Part shown: one piece after another, positions 16,101 through 23,800 of the stretch
Layout of the letters: each line of letters opens with the position of its first letter
How positions within the stretch are numbered: position 1 is the stretch's first letter
From: Streptomyces sp. McG3
Lineage (GTDB): Bacteria; Actinomycetota; Actinomycetes; Streptomycetales; Streptomycetaceae
Assembly: GCF_018619185.1 (NCBI RefSeq)
Contig: NZ_JAAXYC010000034.1
Coordinates: 1 to 42,286 of the forward strand
Direction: 5' to 3'
DNA length: 42,286 nt
Notes under the pieces: generated by a model
What the model saw: the letters and a program-made list of their open reading frames with translations, nothing else
The model's database searches: none
Told to the model about the DNA's origin: nothing
Made by a program: the position numbers and the translations under genes

Positions 16101-16679
16101 GTCGCGATGCCGCACACTCCGGACGCCCCTGACCTGCCCGGAGCACAGACGGAAGCCGACCACCTGGCCGCTCTCGTACCCGGCGCCACGGTCCTGGTCG
16201 GTGCGGACGCGACGCGTGACGCCGTTCTCGACGCCTTGCCGTCCAGCGGCTGGGCGCACTTCGCCTGCCACGGGTACAGCGACCCGGACAACCCTTCGGA
16301 CAGCCACCTCGCGCTGCACGACCATGACCGCGCGCCGTTCCGGGTGCTGGACCTTTCCCGGCTACGCCTGCGGAACGCGGAGTTCGCGTTCCTGTCCGCC
16401 TGCGACACCGCCCGCACCACCGCGCGCCTGTCCGACGAGGCGATCCACCCGTTGGCGGCTTTTCAGATAGCCGGGTTCTCCCAGGTGGTAGGCACGCTCT
16501 GGCGCGTGGACGACGCCGTGGCACCGGCTTTCAGCCGGCGGATCTACGGCGAGTTGATCACGGACCGATCCGGCGCTCTGTGCGCGTCGGCGGCGGTCCA
16601 TCGCACGGTCAGACAGCTCAGGACGGAGTATCCGAACCTGCCGTCGGTGTGGGCCGCACACGTCCACGCGGGCGCCTGA
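13161..16679 (+). CDS. TPR-CHAT caspase-like protease
   Basis: A 1172-aa protein (GTG start). Residues about 10-640 consist of repeated helical hairpins of TPR type with recurring L.EAV..AR.AV and LSNLG..L..RY patterns, for example SNLGAMLSDWFTRTGEAGVL. Residues about 860-1172 form a CHAT domain: WWAPVGALSLLPLHAAGHHR, the catalytic histidine in WAHFACHGYSD (His1037) and the catalytic cysteine in FAFLSACDTAR (Cys1081). CHAT domains are caspase-fold proteases, and TPR-CHAT proteins act as effectors in several prokaryotic immune and signalling systems. The dyad is intact. It is the last gene of a three-gene unit; the VMAP-type cluster begins 460 bp downstream. Confidence 0.94.
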   Translation: MGGEPADGHAERFWEAFRVARHSADPASVEKAIDLGRALSAREDVAGRRTVLSNLGGLLQTRYHQTGDFTFLREAVRNVTEAYLLAYEDPEDSAGYANNIGMLLHTAFTRNQDRGTLAEALDWSRTAVDEESSTKRAFYLGNLVVALRTAYTVTEDRASLAEAVEHARAAVACSPDDVFTARSLHFLAVVLRDWSVDTGETGVLEEAVDAARRAVELTPAGSSDVLDRLKNLAYLLDDRYRARGARGDLAELLRVRQTLVAHTPVTDPRHSQNLVELTTTERDWAALTGERRESAGGWERADTEAEACGRYAAEFKQSRDTARLDRAIGLGRSVAAATPAGHPRRGVRLDHFATALATRGEEFGDHAALAEAVTVEREAVACTSAGDPLRVQFMGNLAVNLNALLHATGDLAHVMDAIDVARRAAEAAAGRGDHPRALGILAVMLHNRFRVTGELRMLSEAVDRARESVRLGAVLVADQAQRLSNLGAMLSDWFTRTGEAGVLDEAISAHRAAADVTADDDPGRAVRLANLGGVLGMAYERFGDRMALRDAIAARRASVAATPPESPHWPGYTAGLAAALGDWCTDPAAPAAAPREPPDPQVLAEAVGLARSAAAGPEQDAYSRARLLTSVADVLALGFRHLGDDDALTEALDRYREAAASAGSPVERRAEAADRWGDLAAEAGQFDVAAEGYAAAVRLLPRLAGRRLGREDAQYWLGRFAGVAADAAACALAAGDEVSAVTLLESGRCVLAAQALDSRGDLSDLRERAPELAERFRALTAEFETDTTSDRVALADELDAVTDRIRGLPGMERFLRPPLLTDLTAQAHEGPIVYVNVSRHRCDALIITPDGVRSRALGGLSEEAVSHRVRALHAAFTEGRPAVERTIHDTLAWLWDTVAGPVLGELRLTAEPAADGPWPRIWWAPVGALSLLPLHAAGHHRDGGPALLDRVVSSTTPTVRALEHARAGRRDNRTGPRLLVVAMPHTPDAPDLPGAQTEADHLAALVPGATVLVGADATRDAVLDALPSSGWAHFACHGYSDPDNPSDSHLALHDHDRAPFRVLDLSRLRLRNAEFAFLSACDTARTTARLSDEAIHPLAAFQIAGFSQVVGTLWRVDDAVAPAFSRRIYGELITDRSGALCASAAVHRTVRQLRTEYPNLPSVWAAHVHAGA

Positions 16680-16696
16680 CCACGGACAGTGGGTCC

Positions 16697-16730
16697 CAGG
16701 GGAATGGGAGCGCCGCCCGGCTGTCCCCTG
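16697..16730. terminator. Possible bidirectional terminator after the CHAT gene
   Basis: CAGGGGA (16697-16703) and TCCCCTG (16724-16730) form a 7-bp stem around a GC-rich loop, between the convergent CHAT gene and the small membrane gene. There is no T-run, as usual in this GC range. Weak but well placed. Confidence 0.35.
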
Positions 16731-16733
16731 CCT

Positions 16734-16982
16734 CTAGCTCAGCGCGGTGCCACCGGAGACGTTCAGCGGCGGGACGTCCGCAGCACGGGTGCGCATCGTC
16801 AACGCCATGTACAGGGCCACGAACCACAGCAGCCCCGTGGGGACGCTGATCAGGCTCACCACGATGACCAGCCACAGCCGCTCCACCTTCCTGCGGTAGG
16901 CGATGATCGACGGCACGAGAAGGACAAGAAGGCCCAGGGGCACGGCGATCAGTAGCTCAAAGGGACTTATGTTCGAAAGCAT
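16734..16982 (-). CDS. Small membrane protein, superinfection-immunity-like
   Basis: An 82-aa protein with two transmembrane helices: FELLIAVPLGLLVLLVPSII and LWLVIVVSLISVPTGLLWFV. Between them lies AYRRKVERLW. The P-x-I-I-A-Y-R-R then W...PTGLLW-x-VALYMAL layout resembles the superinfection immunity family (Imm-type, Pfam PF14373), although the usual GWTxIGW signature is altered to PTGLLW. It is oriented against both neighbours, between the CHAT gene and the Trypco1/VMAP genes. It might be a self-protection or sensing component, but position is the only support. Confidence 0.6.
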   Translation of the reverse strand: MLSNISPFELLIAVPLGLLVLLVPSIIAYRRKVERLWLVIVVSLISVPTGLLWFVALYMALTMRTRAADVPPLNVSGGTALS

Positions 16983-17137
16983 CAGGCCAGCTTATCCGTG
17001 AGCGGACCCCTCCGCGTGGTGCCAAGGGGTCGGCCTCCTCGCATTCCGGCGTCCTTCCCGCGGGCGAGGCGTTCCTACCGGCGTGAACCGAACGGACTTG
17101 TGGCATCCGCCCCGGCGGGTTCCTCGATTCGTGCACA

Positions 17138-17539
17138 ATGCGGGGCATGCCGGAATACCTTGAACTCGACCTCGGCGGAGCCGCGTTACGCGTGGAGCTG
17201 GCTGCCGTGGGGGAACCAGCACCGCTCCCCGCCGCTGCGGCCGCCCCGGACGACGCCGACCTTCCCGACGGCTTCGGGACCGCCACACCTGTGGCCAGGG
17301 GGCGACGCGCCGCCGAGGTGGCGCAGGACGTGCTGAAGTCCGCGCTCAGCCCTCTCGGTCCGCTCCTCGAGGAAGTCCACGCGTCGGTCACCGGCACCGC
17401 GCACCCGCCCCAGGAGCTGACGGTCGAGTTCGGTGTCCAGATCGGCCAGGACCTCAAGCTCGGGATCGTGGGTGTGAACGGCCAGGCGACGATGACGGTG
17501 AGTGCCACCTGGCAGAACAAGGGATCCGGCGAGGCCTAG
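17138..17539 (+). CDS. Trypco1 (CU044_2847-type) trypsin-co-occurring protein
   Basis: A 133-aa protein; ATG 17147 (MPEYLEL) is an equally plausible start nine bases later. The N-terminal strand pair MPEYLELDLGGAALRVEL, a central helix RAAEVAQDVLKSALSPLGPL and the C-terminal hairpin PPQELTVEFGVQIGQDLKLG then GQATMTVSATW match the CU044_2847/Trypco1 domain. That domain is defined by co-occurrence with trypsin-like proteases in conflict systems. The next gene is such a protease, starting one base after this stop. It may be the ligand, substrate or regulator of that protease; the molecular role is not established. Confidence 0.85.
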   Translation: MRGMPEYLELDLGGAALRVELAAVGEPAPLPAAAAAPDDADLPDGFGTATPVARGRRAAEVAQDVLKSALSPLGPLLEEVHASVTGTAHPPQELTVEFGVQIGQDLKLGIVGVNGQATMTVSATWQNKGSGEA

Positions 17540-17540
17540 G

Positions 17541-19757
17541 ATGGGCTGGTTCATCCGCGGTTCAGCACCCGGCTCCCACACCGCGCTGCTGCGTACGAGT
17601 GACTCCAGAGCCGCGGGCGGTGCGGTCCTCCTCTCCGCCCGCCGCATCCTCACCTGTGCCCACGTCGTCAACGACGCTCTGGGCCGCGCACTACTGAGCA
17701 CCGAACACCCCGAGCATGACGGGGCGTTCGCCGTCTCCTTCCGCGGCGCCGACGCGGCCGCCGGTGTGGGAACCGGCCGCGTCTCGTTGTGGCTGCCGCC
17801 CCAGCGGCGGGCCGGCAGCCCCGTGTGGGGCGGTGACCTGGCGGTGCTGGACCTCGACGAACCCGCCCCCGACTGGACCAGGCCCGTCGTCTGGCAGGAC
17901 ATGCTGGAGGGCATGGAGCTGCGGGCCTGGCACGGTGGCGGCGCCGCGATCACCTACGCGAACACCGTCGCCGGCCTCCAGCACGATGGCTGCTGCTATT
18001 TGGACGGATCCCTGACCGGGGCGGCGATCGGCCCCGGCTACAGCGGTGGTCCCCTGTGGGTCAGGTCCGACGCCACTGTCGCCGGACTCGCCGTCGCGCA
18101 GGTGATGACGGACGGTCCGGCCCTCAAGGCCCAGGACACCGTGCGCCGGGGCTGGGCCGTGCCCTGGCAGACCATACGCGAGGAGATGACACGGGCGGGG
18201 GCGGGCGACGTCGTCGCGGAGTGCCAGGTGGTGCGGCAGGACCGCACCAACGGCCCCGGCGAGACCTCCGTACAGGCGATGGTGCCTCTGTTGCGCACCC
18301 TGCTGGACGACCCGGTTAGGCGGACCGACCACTGCCGCGAACTGTCGTTCGCCCTGGGGTGTGATGTGCCGACGGGCGGGACACCCGCGCCCACCCTCGA
18401 CGAACTGGCGGCGGTCCTGCTCAGGGAGGACCGGGCGCTCGCCACACTGTCCGAGTCGCTGGCGCCGGCCGTAGAGCACGCCCCTCCCCGGCGCCGCGCG
18501 CTGAGCGCCCTGCTGGCACTGGGCCGCGTCGAGGACCACGTCCGGCTGCTCTCTTTCGCCGAACACCGCCAACTCGTCGCGTTCCTCCGGGCGAGCGTCC
18601 ACGCCGACCCCGGTCTGATCGCGCGCGCCGCCCGTGAGGCACTCCGGTTCATGAACCTGCCGATCGTGCTCTCGCAGGCATCCCGTCCGACGTTGGTGGA
18701 CGTCGACGCGATCATCCTCGACCTGGAGGACTACCCCGACGGCGGTCTCGCAGCCGCTCAGTCGGTCCCGGTTCCCGCGCTGCTCAGGCTGACCGAGTTC
18801 ACCGCCGCGGCCACCAGCGACACCACGCATCGCAACAGTTTGCGCGGATGGTGCGACCGCGTCGCCGACCGACTGGGAATCAGCCCCTCGGCGCTGGCGG
18901 AGCGACGGGCGGACGCCGAGGCGTGGGCCGCCCACCGGCCGTCCCCCGTGACCCGCGTCGGCACCCGCCTCACCGCGGCGGACGGCGAGCCGGCCGGCCC
19001 CTTCCGCTGCGAGATCTGGCTCTGGCACAGGGACGGGACGCGCGTGGGCGTCGCCACCCCGAAGGGCTTCCTGGCACCCGAGGAGATCGGCAGGCTGCTG
19101 CGCCGGACGGCGGAAGGCAGCCGCGTGGCGGGCGAGCCCGCCCCCTCCCAGGTGGACGTGGTCGTCGGCCCCGCCCATCTCGAGATCGACGTCGACGGCT
19201 GGGAAACGGGCAGTGAGCTGGCGGACGGCCTCCCCGACCTCGCGGGGCTCCGGGACGTCCTCCCCGATGTCAGCGGCCTCAGCATGGCCTTGGGCAGCCG
19301 CTACCAAGTTGCTCTCCGGTGCCCCGAGTTCATCATCAGAACCGACGGCGAGGTCCAGCGCCGCTGGGCCGCCGACGAACCCCACACGCTGGTGGTCGGC
19401 GATCCCTCCGTCGATATTCAGCATCTCTACGAACTGCTGAGCACCACACACCGCGACACCCTCCGGGTCGTCCTGCACGGCCCACCGCAGCAGCGAGACC
19501 GTCTTCTGCCGGTGTGCCTGGCGATGGGCGTACCCGTCGTCCTGTGGGACCGGGCAGCCGCGTCGCACGACGACGCCCCCCGGCTCGATCACCTCGATCC
19601 GACGGGCCCGCTGGACAAGCTCCCTCAGCGGCTGCAGAACCTCCGCTCCACCCTCTACGGAGCCGAGGCGGGTCTCTCGGGCGCGAGACCGGCCCTCGTA
19701 TGGCACGACACCGAGCTGTCGCTGCCCGAACCCCTGCGATTCGCGGATCCCGCATGA
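17541..19757 (+). CDS. Trypsin-like protease fused to VMAP region
   Basis: A 738-aa protein (ATG 17541, one base after the Trypco1 stop). Residues 1-215 are a chymotrypsin-fold protease with a full triad: His41 in ILTCAHVVN, Asp99 in WGGDLAVLDLD, and Ser168 in GPGYSGGPLW. There is no signal peptide, so it is probably cytosolic. Residues about 245-480 are helical (MVPLLRTLLDDP, ALSALLALGRVEDHVRLLSF), in the position of effector-associated and VMAP middle modules. Residues about 485-735 resemble VMAP-C: FRCEIWLWHRDGTRVGVATP, RCPEFIIRTDGEVQRRW and GVPVVLWDR. VMAP proteins are the third partner of MoxR-vWA ternary systems, and here the effector is a protease. MoxR and vWA genes follow. Confidence 0.85.
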   Translation: MGWFIRGSAPGSHTALLRTSDSRAAGGAVLLSARRILTCAHVVNDALGRALLSTEHPEHDGAFAVSFRGADAAAGVGTGRVSLWLPPQRRAGSPVWGGDLAVLDLDEPAPDWTRPVVWQDMLEGMELRAWHGGGAAITYANTVAGLQHDGCCYLDGSLTGAAIGPGYSGGPLWVRSDATVAGLAVAQVMTDGPALKAQDTVRRGWAVPWQTIREEMTRAGAGDVVAECQVVRQDRTNGPGETSVQAMVPLLRTLLDDPVRRTDHCRELSFALGCDVPTGGTPAPTLDELAAVLLREDRALATLSESLAPAVEHAPPRRRALSALLALGRVEDHVRLLSFAEHRQLVAFLRASVHADPGLIARAAREALRFMNLPIVLSQASRPTLVDVDAIILDLEDYPDGGLAAAQSVPVPALLRLTEFTAAATSDTTHRNSLRGWCDRVADRLGISPSALAERRADAEAWAAHRPSPVTRVGTRLTAADGEPAGPFRCEIWLWHRDGTRVGVATPKGFLAPEEIGRLLRRTAEGSRVAGEPAPSQVDVVVGPAHLEIDVDGWETGSELADGLPDLAGLRDVLPDVSGLSMALGSRYQVALRCPEFIIRTDGEVQRRWAADEPHTLVVGDPSVDIQHLYELLSTTHRDTLRVVLHGPPQQRDRLLPVCLAMGVPVVLWDRAAASHDDAPRLDHLDPTGPLDKLPQRLQNLRSTLYGAEAGLSGARPALVWHDTELSLPEPLRFADPA

Positions 19758-19776
19758 CGTGCCGGCACCGCGTCCC

Positions 19777-19818
19777 CATCCCCTCGTCCCTTCCCGACAT
19801 CCCCTCGTCCCTCCCCGA
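19777..19818. repeat. Two 21-bp tandem units before the MoxR gene
   Basis: Two adjacent copies of a unit starting CATCCCCTCGTCCC differ at one base. They lie in the linker between the protease-VMAP stop and the MoxR ribosome site. They probably only set spacing, or reflect slippage. Confidence 0.7.
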
Positions 19819-19836
19819 CAAGAAGGCAGACACACG

Positions 19837-20856
19837 ATGACGGCCCAGGCACCTCAAGGGCACCATGGCGCGGCCGCCAGCCGGCAGGACGCCGACTGGC
19901 GGCTGTTCAAGGGCGACGGCCGGGCACGCCCTGTCTCCTTCCCCGAGGCACCGCCGTGGAGGCGTTTCGGGGACAAGGAAGCACGCTCCCGGCGCACCCG
20001 GCCGTACCTGATCGGCCCGCAGGAGGCCGATGTCGTCAACGCCGCGCTCCTCCTGCGCAGGCCACTGCTGGTCACCGGGCACCCGGGGACGGGCAAGTCA
20101 TCCCTCGCGCATGCCCTCGCCCACGAACTGTCCCTGGGCCGCGTCCTGCACTGGCCGGTCAACAGCCGCACCACCCTCCAGGACGCGCTCTACCGTTACG
20201 ACGCGATCGGCCGCCTCCGCGAAACCAACAGGCGCCGGAACACACCGGGCGAAGACGACACACCGCAGGAAGAGCCCGGCATCGGATCCTACGTACGTCT
20301 CGGCCCTCTCGGGACCGCGCTCGTGCCGTCGGCATCCCCACGGGTGCTCCTCGTGGACGAGCTGGACAAGGGCGACGTCGACCTGCCGAACGACCTGCTC
20401 AACGTCTTCGAGGAGGGCGAGTTCGAGATCCCGGAGCTGGCACGGCTCACGGAGGAGCAGTCCGCCGTGAGCGTCATGACCGCCGACTCCGACGCCTGGA
20501 CGGACGTCGTCCGCGGACGTATCCGCTGCACCGAGTTCCCCGTCGTCATCATCACGAGCAACGGCGAACGCGACTTCCCGCCTGCCTTCCTGCGCCGATG
20601 CGTCCGTCTGGACCTTCCGGAACCGGACGAGGAGCGGCTGCGCGCCATCATCTCCGCCCACCTGGACCCGGACGGCCAGGAAGGAGGCACGGACGGGTTC
20701 GACGACTTGATGCGCGCGTTCCTCGCCCGCAGGGCCCGCGGTGAACTGGCCACGGACCAACTGCTCAACGCCGTCTTCCTGCGCCGCGGAGGCGTCGAAC
20801 TGGACGCCGAGGGGCTACTGGACGCCGTACTGCACCGCCTCGGCAGAACCTTGTGA
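19837..20856 (+). CDS. MoxR-family AAA+ ATPase
   Basis: A 339-aa protein with ATG 19837 behind AGAAGG. Walker A is TGHPGTGKSSLA (from about residue 81), Walker B RVLLVDELDKGDVDLPNDLL (Asp174, Glu175), sensor 1 VVIITSNGERDFP, followed by the arginine-rich AFLRRCVRLDLPEPDEERL. It has the MoxR-type core with a C-terminal helical lid. MoxR proteins work with a vWA partner as chaperone-like remodelling machines. The vWA-type gene overlaps its stop by GTGA, and the protease-VMAP gene precedes it, giving the three parts of a VMAP ternary system. All ATPase residues look intact. Confidence 0.95.
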   Translation: MTAQAPQGHHGAAASRQDADWRLFKGDGRARPVSFPEAPPWRRFGDKEARSRRTRPYLIGPQEADVVNAALLLRRPLLVTGHPGTGKSSLAHALAHELSLGRVLHWPVNSRTTLQDALYRYDAIGRLRETNRRRNTPGEDDTPQEEPGIGSYVRLGPLGTALVPSASPRVLLVDELDKGDVDLPNDLLNVFEEGEFEIPELARLTEEQSAVSVMTADSDAWTDVVRGRIRCTEFPVVIITSNGERDFPPAFLRRCVRLDLPEPDEERLRAIISAHLDPDGQEGGTDGFDDLMRAFLARRARGELATDQLLNAVFLRRGGVELDAEGLLDAVLHRLGRTL

Positions 20857-23800
20857 CCGCTGGGCCCGAGCTCGGGCGGATCCGCAGGGCCCTGGCGGCG
20901 GACGGCGAGCCGCTCGACGCCGAGGAGCTCCTCGATGTCCTCTGGCTGGCCGCACGGCTGCCCCTGTCCGCCGCCACGGCACTCGCGCGCGCTGCGGCCC
21001 TCGCCGAACCGCCGGACGCGGTTCCCGCCCACCAGGACACCGATGGCCCCACCCCGGTCGCTTCCCCGCTGCCGGGCCACGACGCGCAGAACACCGCGAC
21101 GACGGATGCCGGGCCCGGCCCCGTCCTTCGGCCGGCGAAGGAGACCGGCCTGCACGCCGCGCCTGTCGCGCAACAGCCCCCCGCCCGTTCCGACCGGCCG
21201 GCGATGGCCGTACGAGCTCCCGGTGTCAAGGCGCTCGGCGGCGCGGAACTCCGCCTCGGGCGGGCTCTCCGTCCCTTGAAGCAGATGCGCCCCGACTTCC
21301 TGCGCAGCGAACTCGACATCAACGCGACGGTCACGGCCATGGCGGAGACAGGGCTCCCGGAAGCCGTGCTCCGCCCGGCGACGACGCGGTGGCTCGACCT
21401 GACCGTCCTCGTCGACGACGGCGTCTCGATGCTCCTCTGGCAGGGGCTCGCCAGTGAGCTCCGAAGGCTGCTGGAACGCTGCGGCGCCTTCCGCCAGGTA
21501 CGCGTCCACGGCCTGGGCACCCGCGGTCCCACCGGGCCGCGGCTGCGTAGCCGCCCCTATGGTGCCTCCGCTGCGACCCTGCCCCTGTCCGCGGTGCTCG
21601 ACCCGTCCGGCAACACGCTGCTGCTCGTCGTGAGCGACGGTGTCGGCAGGTCCTGGCGGGACGGGTCGATGCACGAGGCGCTGCTGCGCGCCGCATCGGC
21701 CGGGCCGACGGCGGTGGTGCACACTCTGCCCCGGCGCCTGTGGGCCGGGACGGGCATCGACGCACGGTCGTGGCGGGTGACGGCTCGACGCCGAGGCGCG
21801 GCGAACCGGTCCTGGCGCGTCGAAGACCCGTTGCTGCCCCCCGAACTCGCTCCCTTCGACGGGGTGCCCGTCCCGGTGCTCGCCACCGACGGCGATGTCG
21901 TCGGTACGTGGTCCCGGCTGATCGGCTCCCCGGGAGAAACCGCGCTGTTGCCTCTGCTCACCCTGCCGCCTCGCACGGTCCCCGCTCCGGAGCCGCCCCA
22001 CTCGCCGCATCGCGACCGTACGGTCGGCGCGCAGGAAGCCGTGACGCGCTTCCGGGACTCCGCGTCCGCGGACGCCTATCGCCTCGCGGCGCACCTGGCC
22101 TCCGTCGCACCGCTTCCCGTGCCGGTCATGCGGATCGTCCAGCACGCGGTGACTCCGGCCGTGGACACGTCCCACCTGGTCGAGGTCTTTCTCGGCGGAC
22201 TCATGCTCAGCGCCGACGAGACGGAACGCCCGCCGCACCAGAGGACGTTCGACTTCGCGGAGGAGACCCGCCAGATCCTGCTCGGCACCGTACCGCCCGC
22301 CGAACTGGTGCGCACCACGCGGAGGGTGACGGCCCACCTCAGCGAACTCAGCGGCTCTCCGGCTGACTTCCCGGCCTGGCTACCTCACCCGGGCGGCTCG
22401 GATCGGGTATCGGCCGACTCGCGAAGGCCGTTCGGCTGGGTGGGCGATACCCTCCTGCGCAGACTCGGCGTCTCGCCGCCGGACGTCTCCGAGCACGAGA
22501 CACCGCCGCCGTCACCGGACGACGAACTGCGGCCGCTGCCGCCCGGTCCGGCACTCGCCCTCGACACGACGCGGTGGCGCCGGCTCACGGTCTCCGATCA
22601 GCGCTTCGAGGGCCGGTGGGCTCTGCCGTACGACGTCTTCGCCGAGTACGGGCCGGTCGAGAGCGGTGTCTTCCTCGCACACGACGGGGAGGGTCATCTG
22701 CTGGTCATCCGGAGACTGGCCGATGAGCCCGACGCTCACGACCTGATCGCTACGGAGGTGCTCGCACTTCAGCGCATGAACGGCTCCTGCTCGCCGCTTC
22801 TGATGGCATGGGAGCCCGACCACGAGCAACCGTGGCACGCCGTCCTGTGTTCCCTGGACGAGCCGTCGCAACCCGCTCCCAACTTGCATGACTTCACCGG
22901 TCGGCACGGGCTCCTCCACCACGCGGGCCTGCTCGCGGTCGCCCGTCAGCTCGCGGGCGGTCTGGCCCGGGCCCACGAGCTGGGTCTGGTCCATGGAGCC
23001 CTGACGTCCGGCAGGGTGCTGATCGCAGGGCGCGACGCACAGATCCTGGGGTGGTTGACCGCGTCGGTGGACGATGTGGACAGTCGGTATTGGTCCGTCC
23101 ATCGCCAGCACCCGCGCTACCGGGCCCCGGAACTGAACGACGCCACGGAGGGACCGAGCCGGGAGGCCGACGTCTACGCTCTCGGGTGCGTCCTGGTGGA
23201 GGCCGCGGTCGGCCAGGGCTATTACGGGGGCCCGTCCGACGCGCTGGAGGCAGCCAGGGAGTCGCTCGAACCCGCCTTCATCGGCATCCTCCGCGCCTGT
23301 CTTCATGACGACCCCGCCCGCAGACCCGCCGCGCTTCAGCTGCGCCAGGCTCTCGACTCCCTGGCGAATCGGGAGACCGATCCGTTGACGATCGCACTCG
23401 GTTTCGACGCCGAGCTGAACTCCGTACGGCTCGACCTGCGCGGCGACTCCGGCAGTGGCGAGGGTCCCCACCTGCTGTGCCAGGGACGTCCGGCGCGGGT
23501 ACGCAGAGACCTGCTGCTGGGGGTGCTGGAGCAGATCTCGCACCAGGGGGGCGACGGGGTGGACTTCATCCTCGCCGACTACGACAACCTCAGCGGTTTC
23601 GACCGGTTCGCGCAGCGTCCACGCGACGTCGCCTTCCTCGGCCTTCGCCGGGGCGGAACGGACGTCCTGACGCTGGGCAATCTGCTTCGGCGGGAAATGA
23701 GGCGCCGCGAGAACGTCTGGAGTTGGCGAAGCACTCCCGCAGGCGCCCGCGGCGCCTCCGAACAGGGCCGCCCGCCACACTTGATCGTGGCCATGGACGA

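Noticed and set aside
20289..22337. A 682-codon antisense frame across the MoxR and vWA genes
   Set aside because: It spans two well-supported genes and shows only Arg/Ser-rich shadow sequence.
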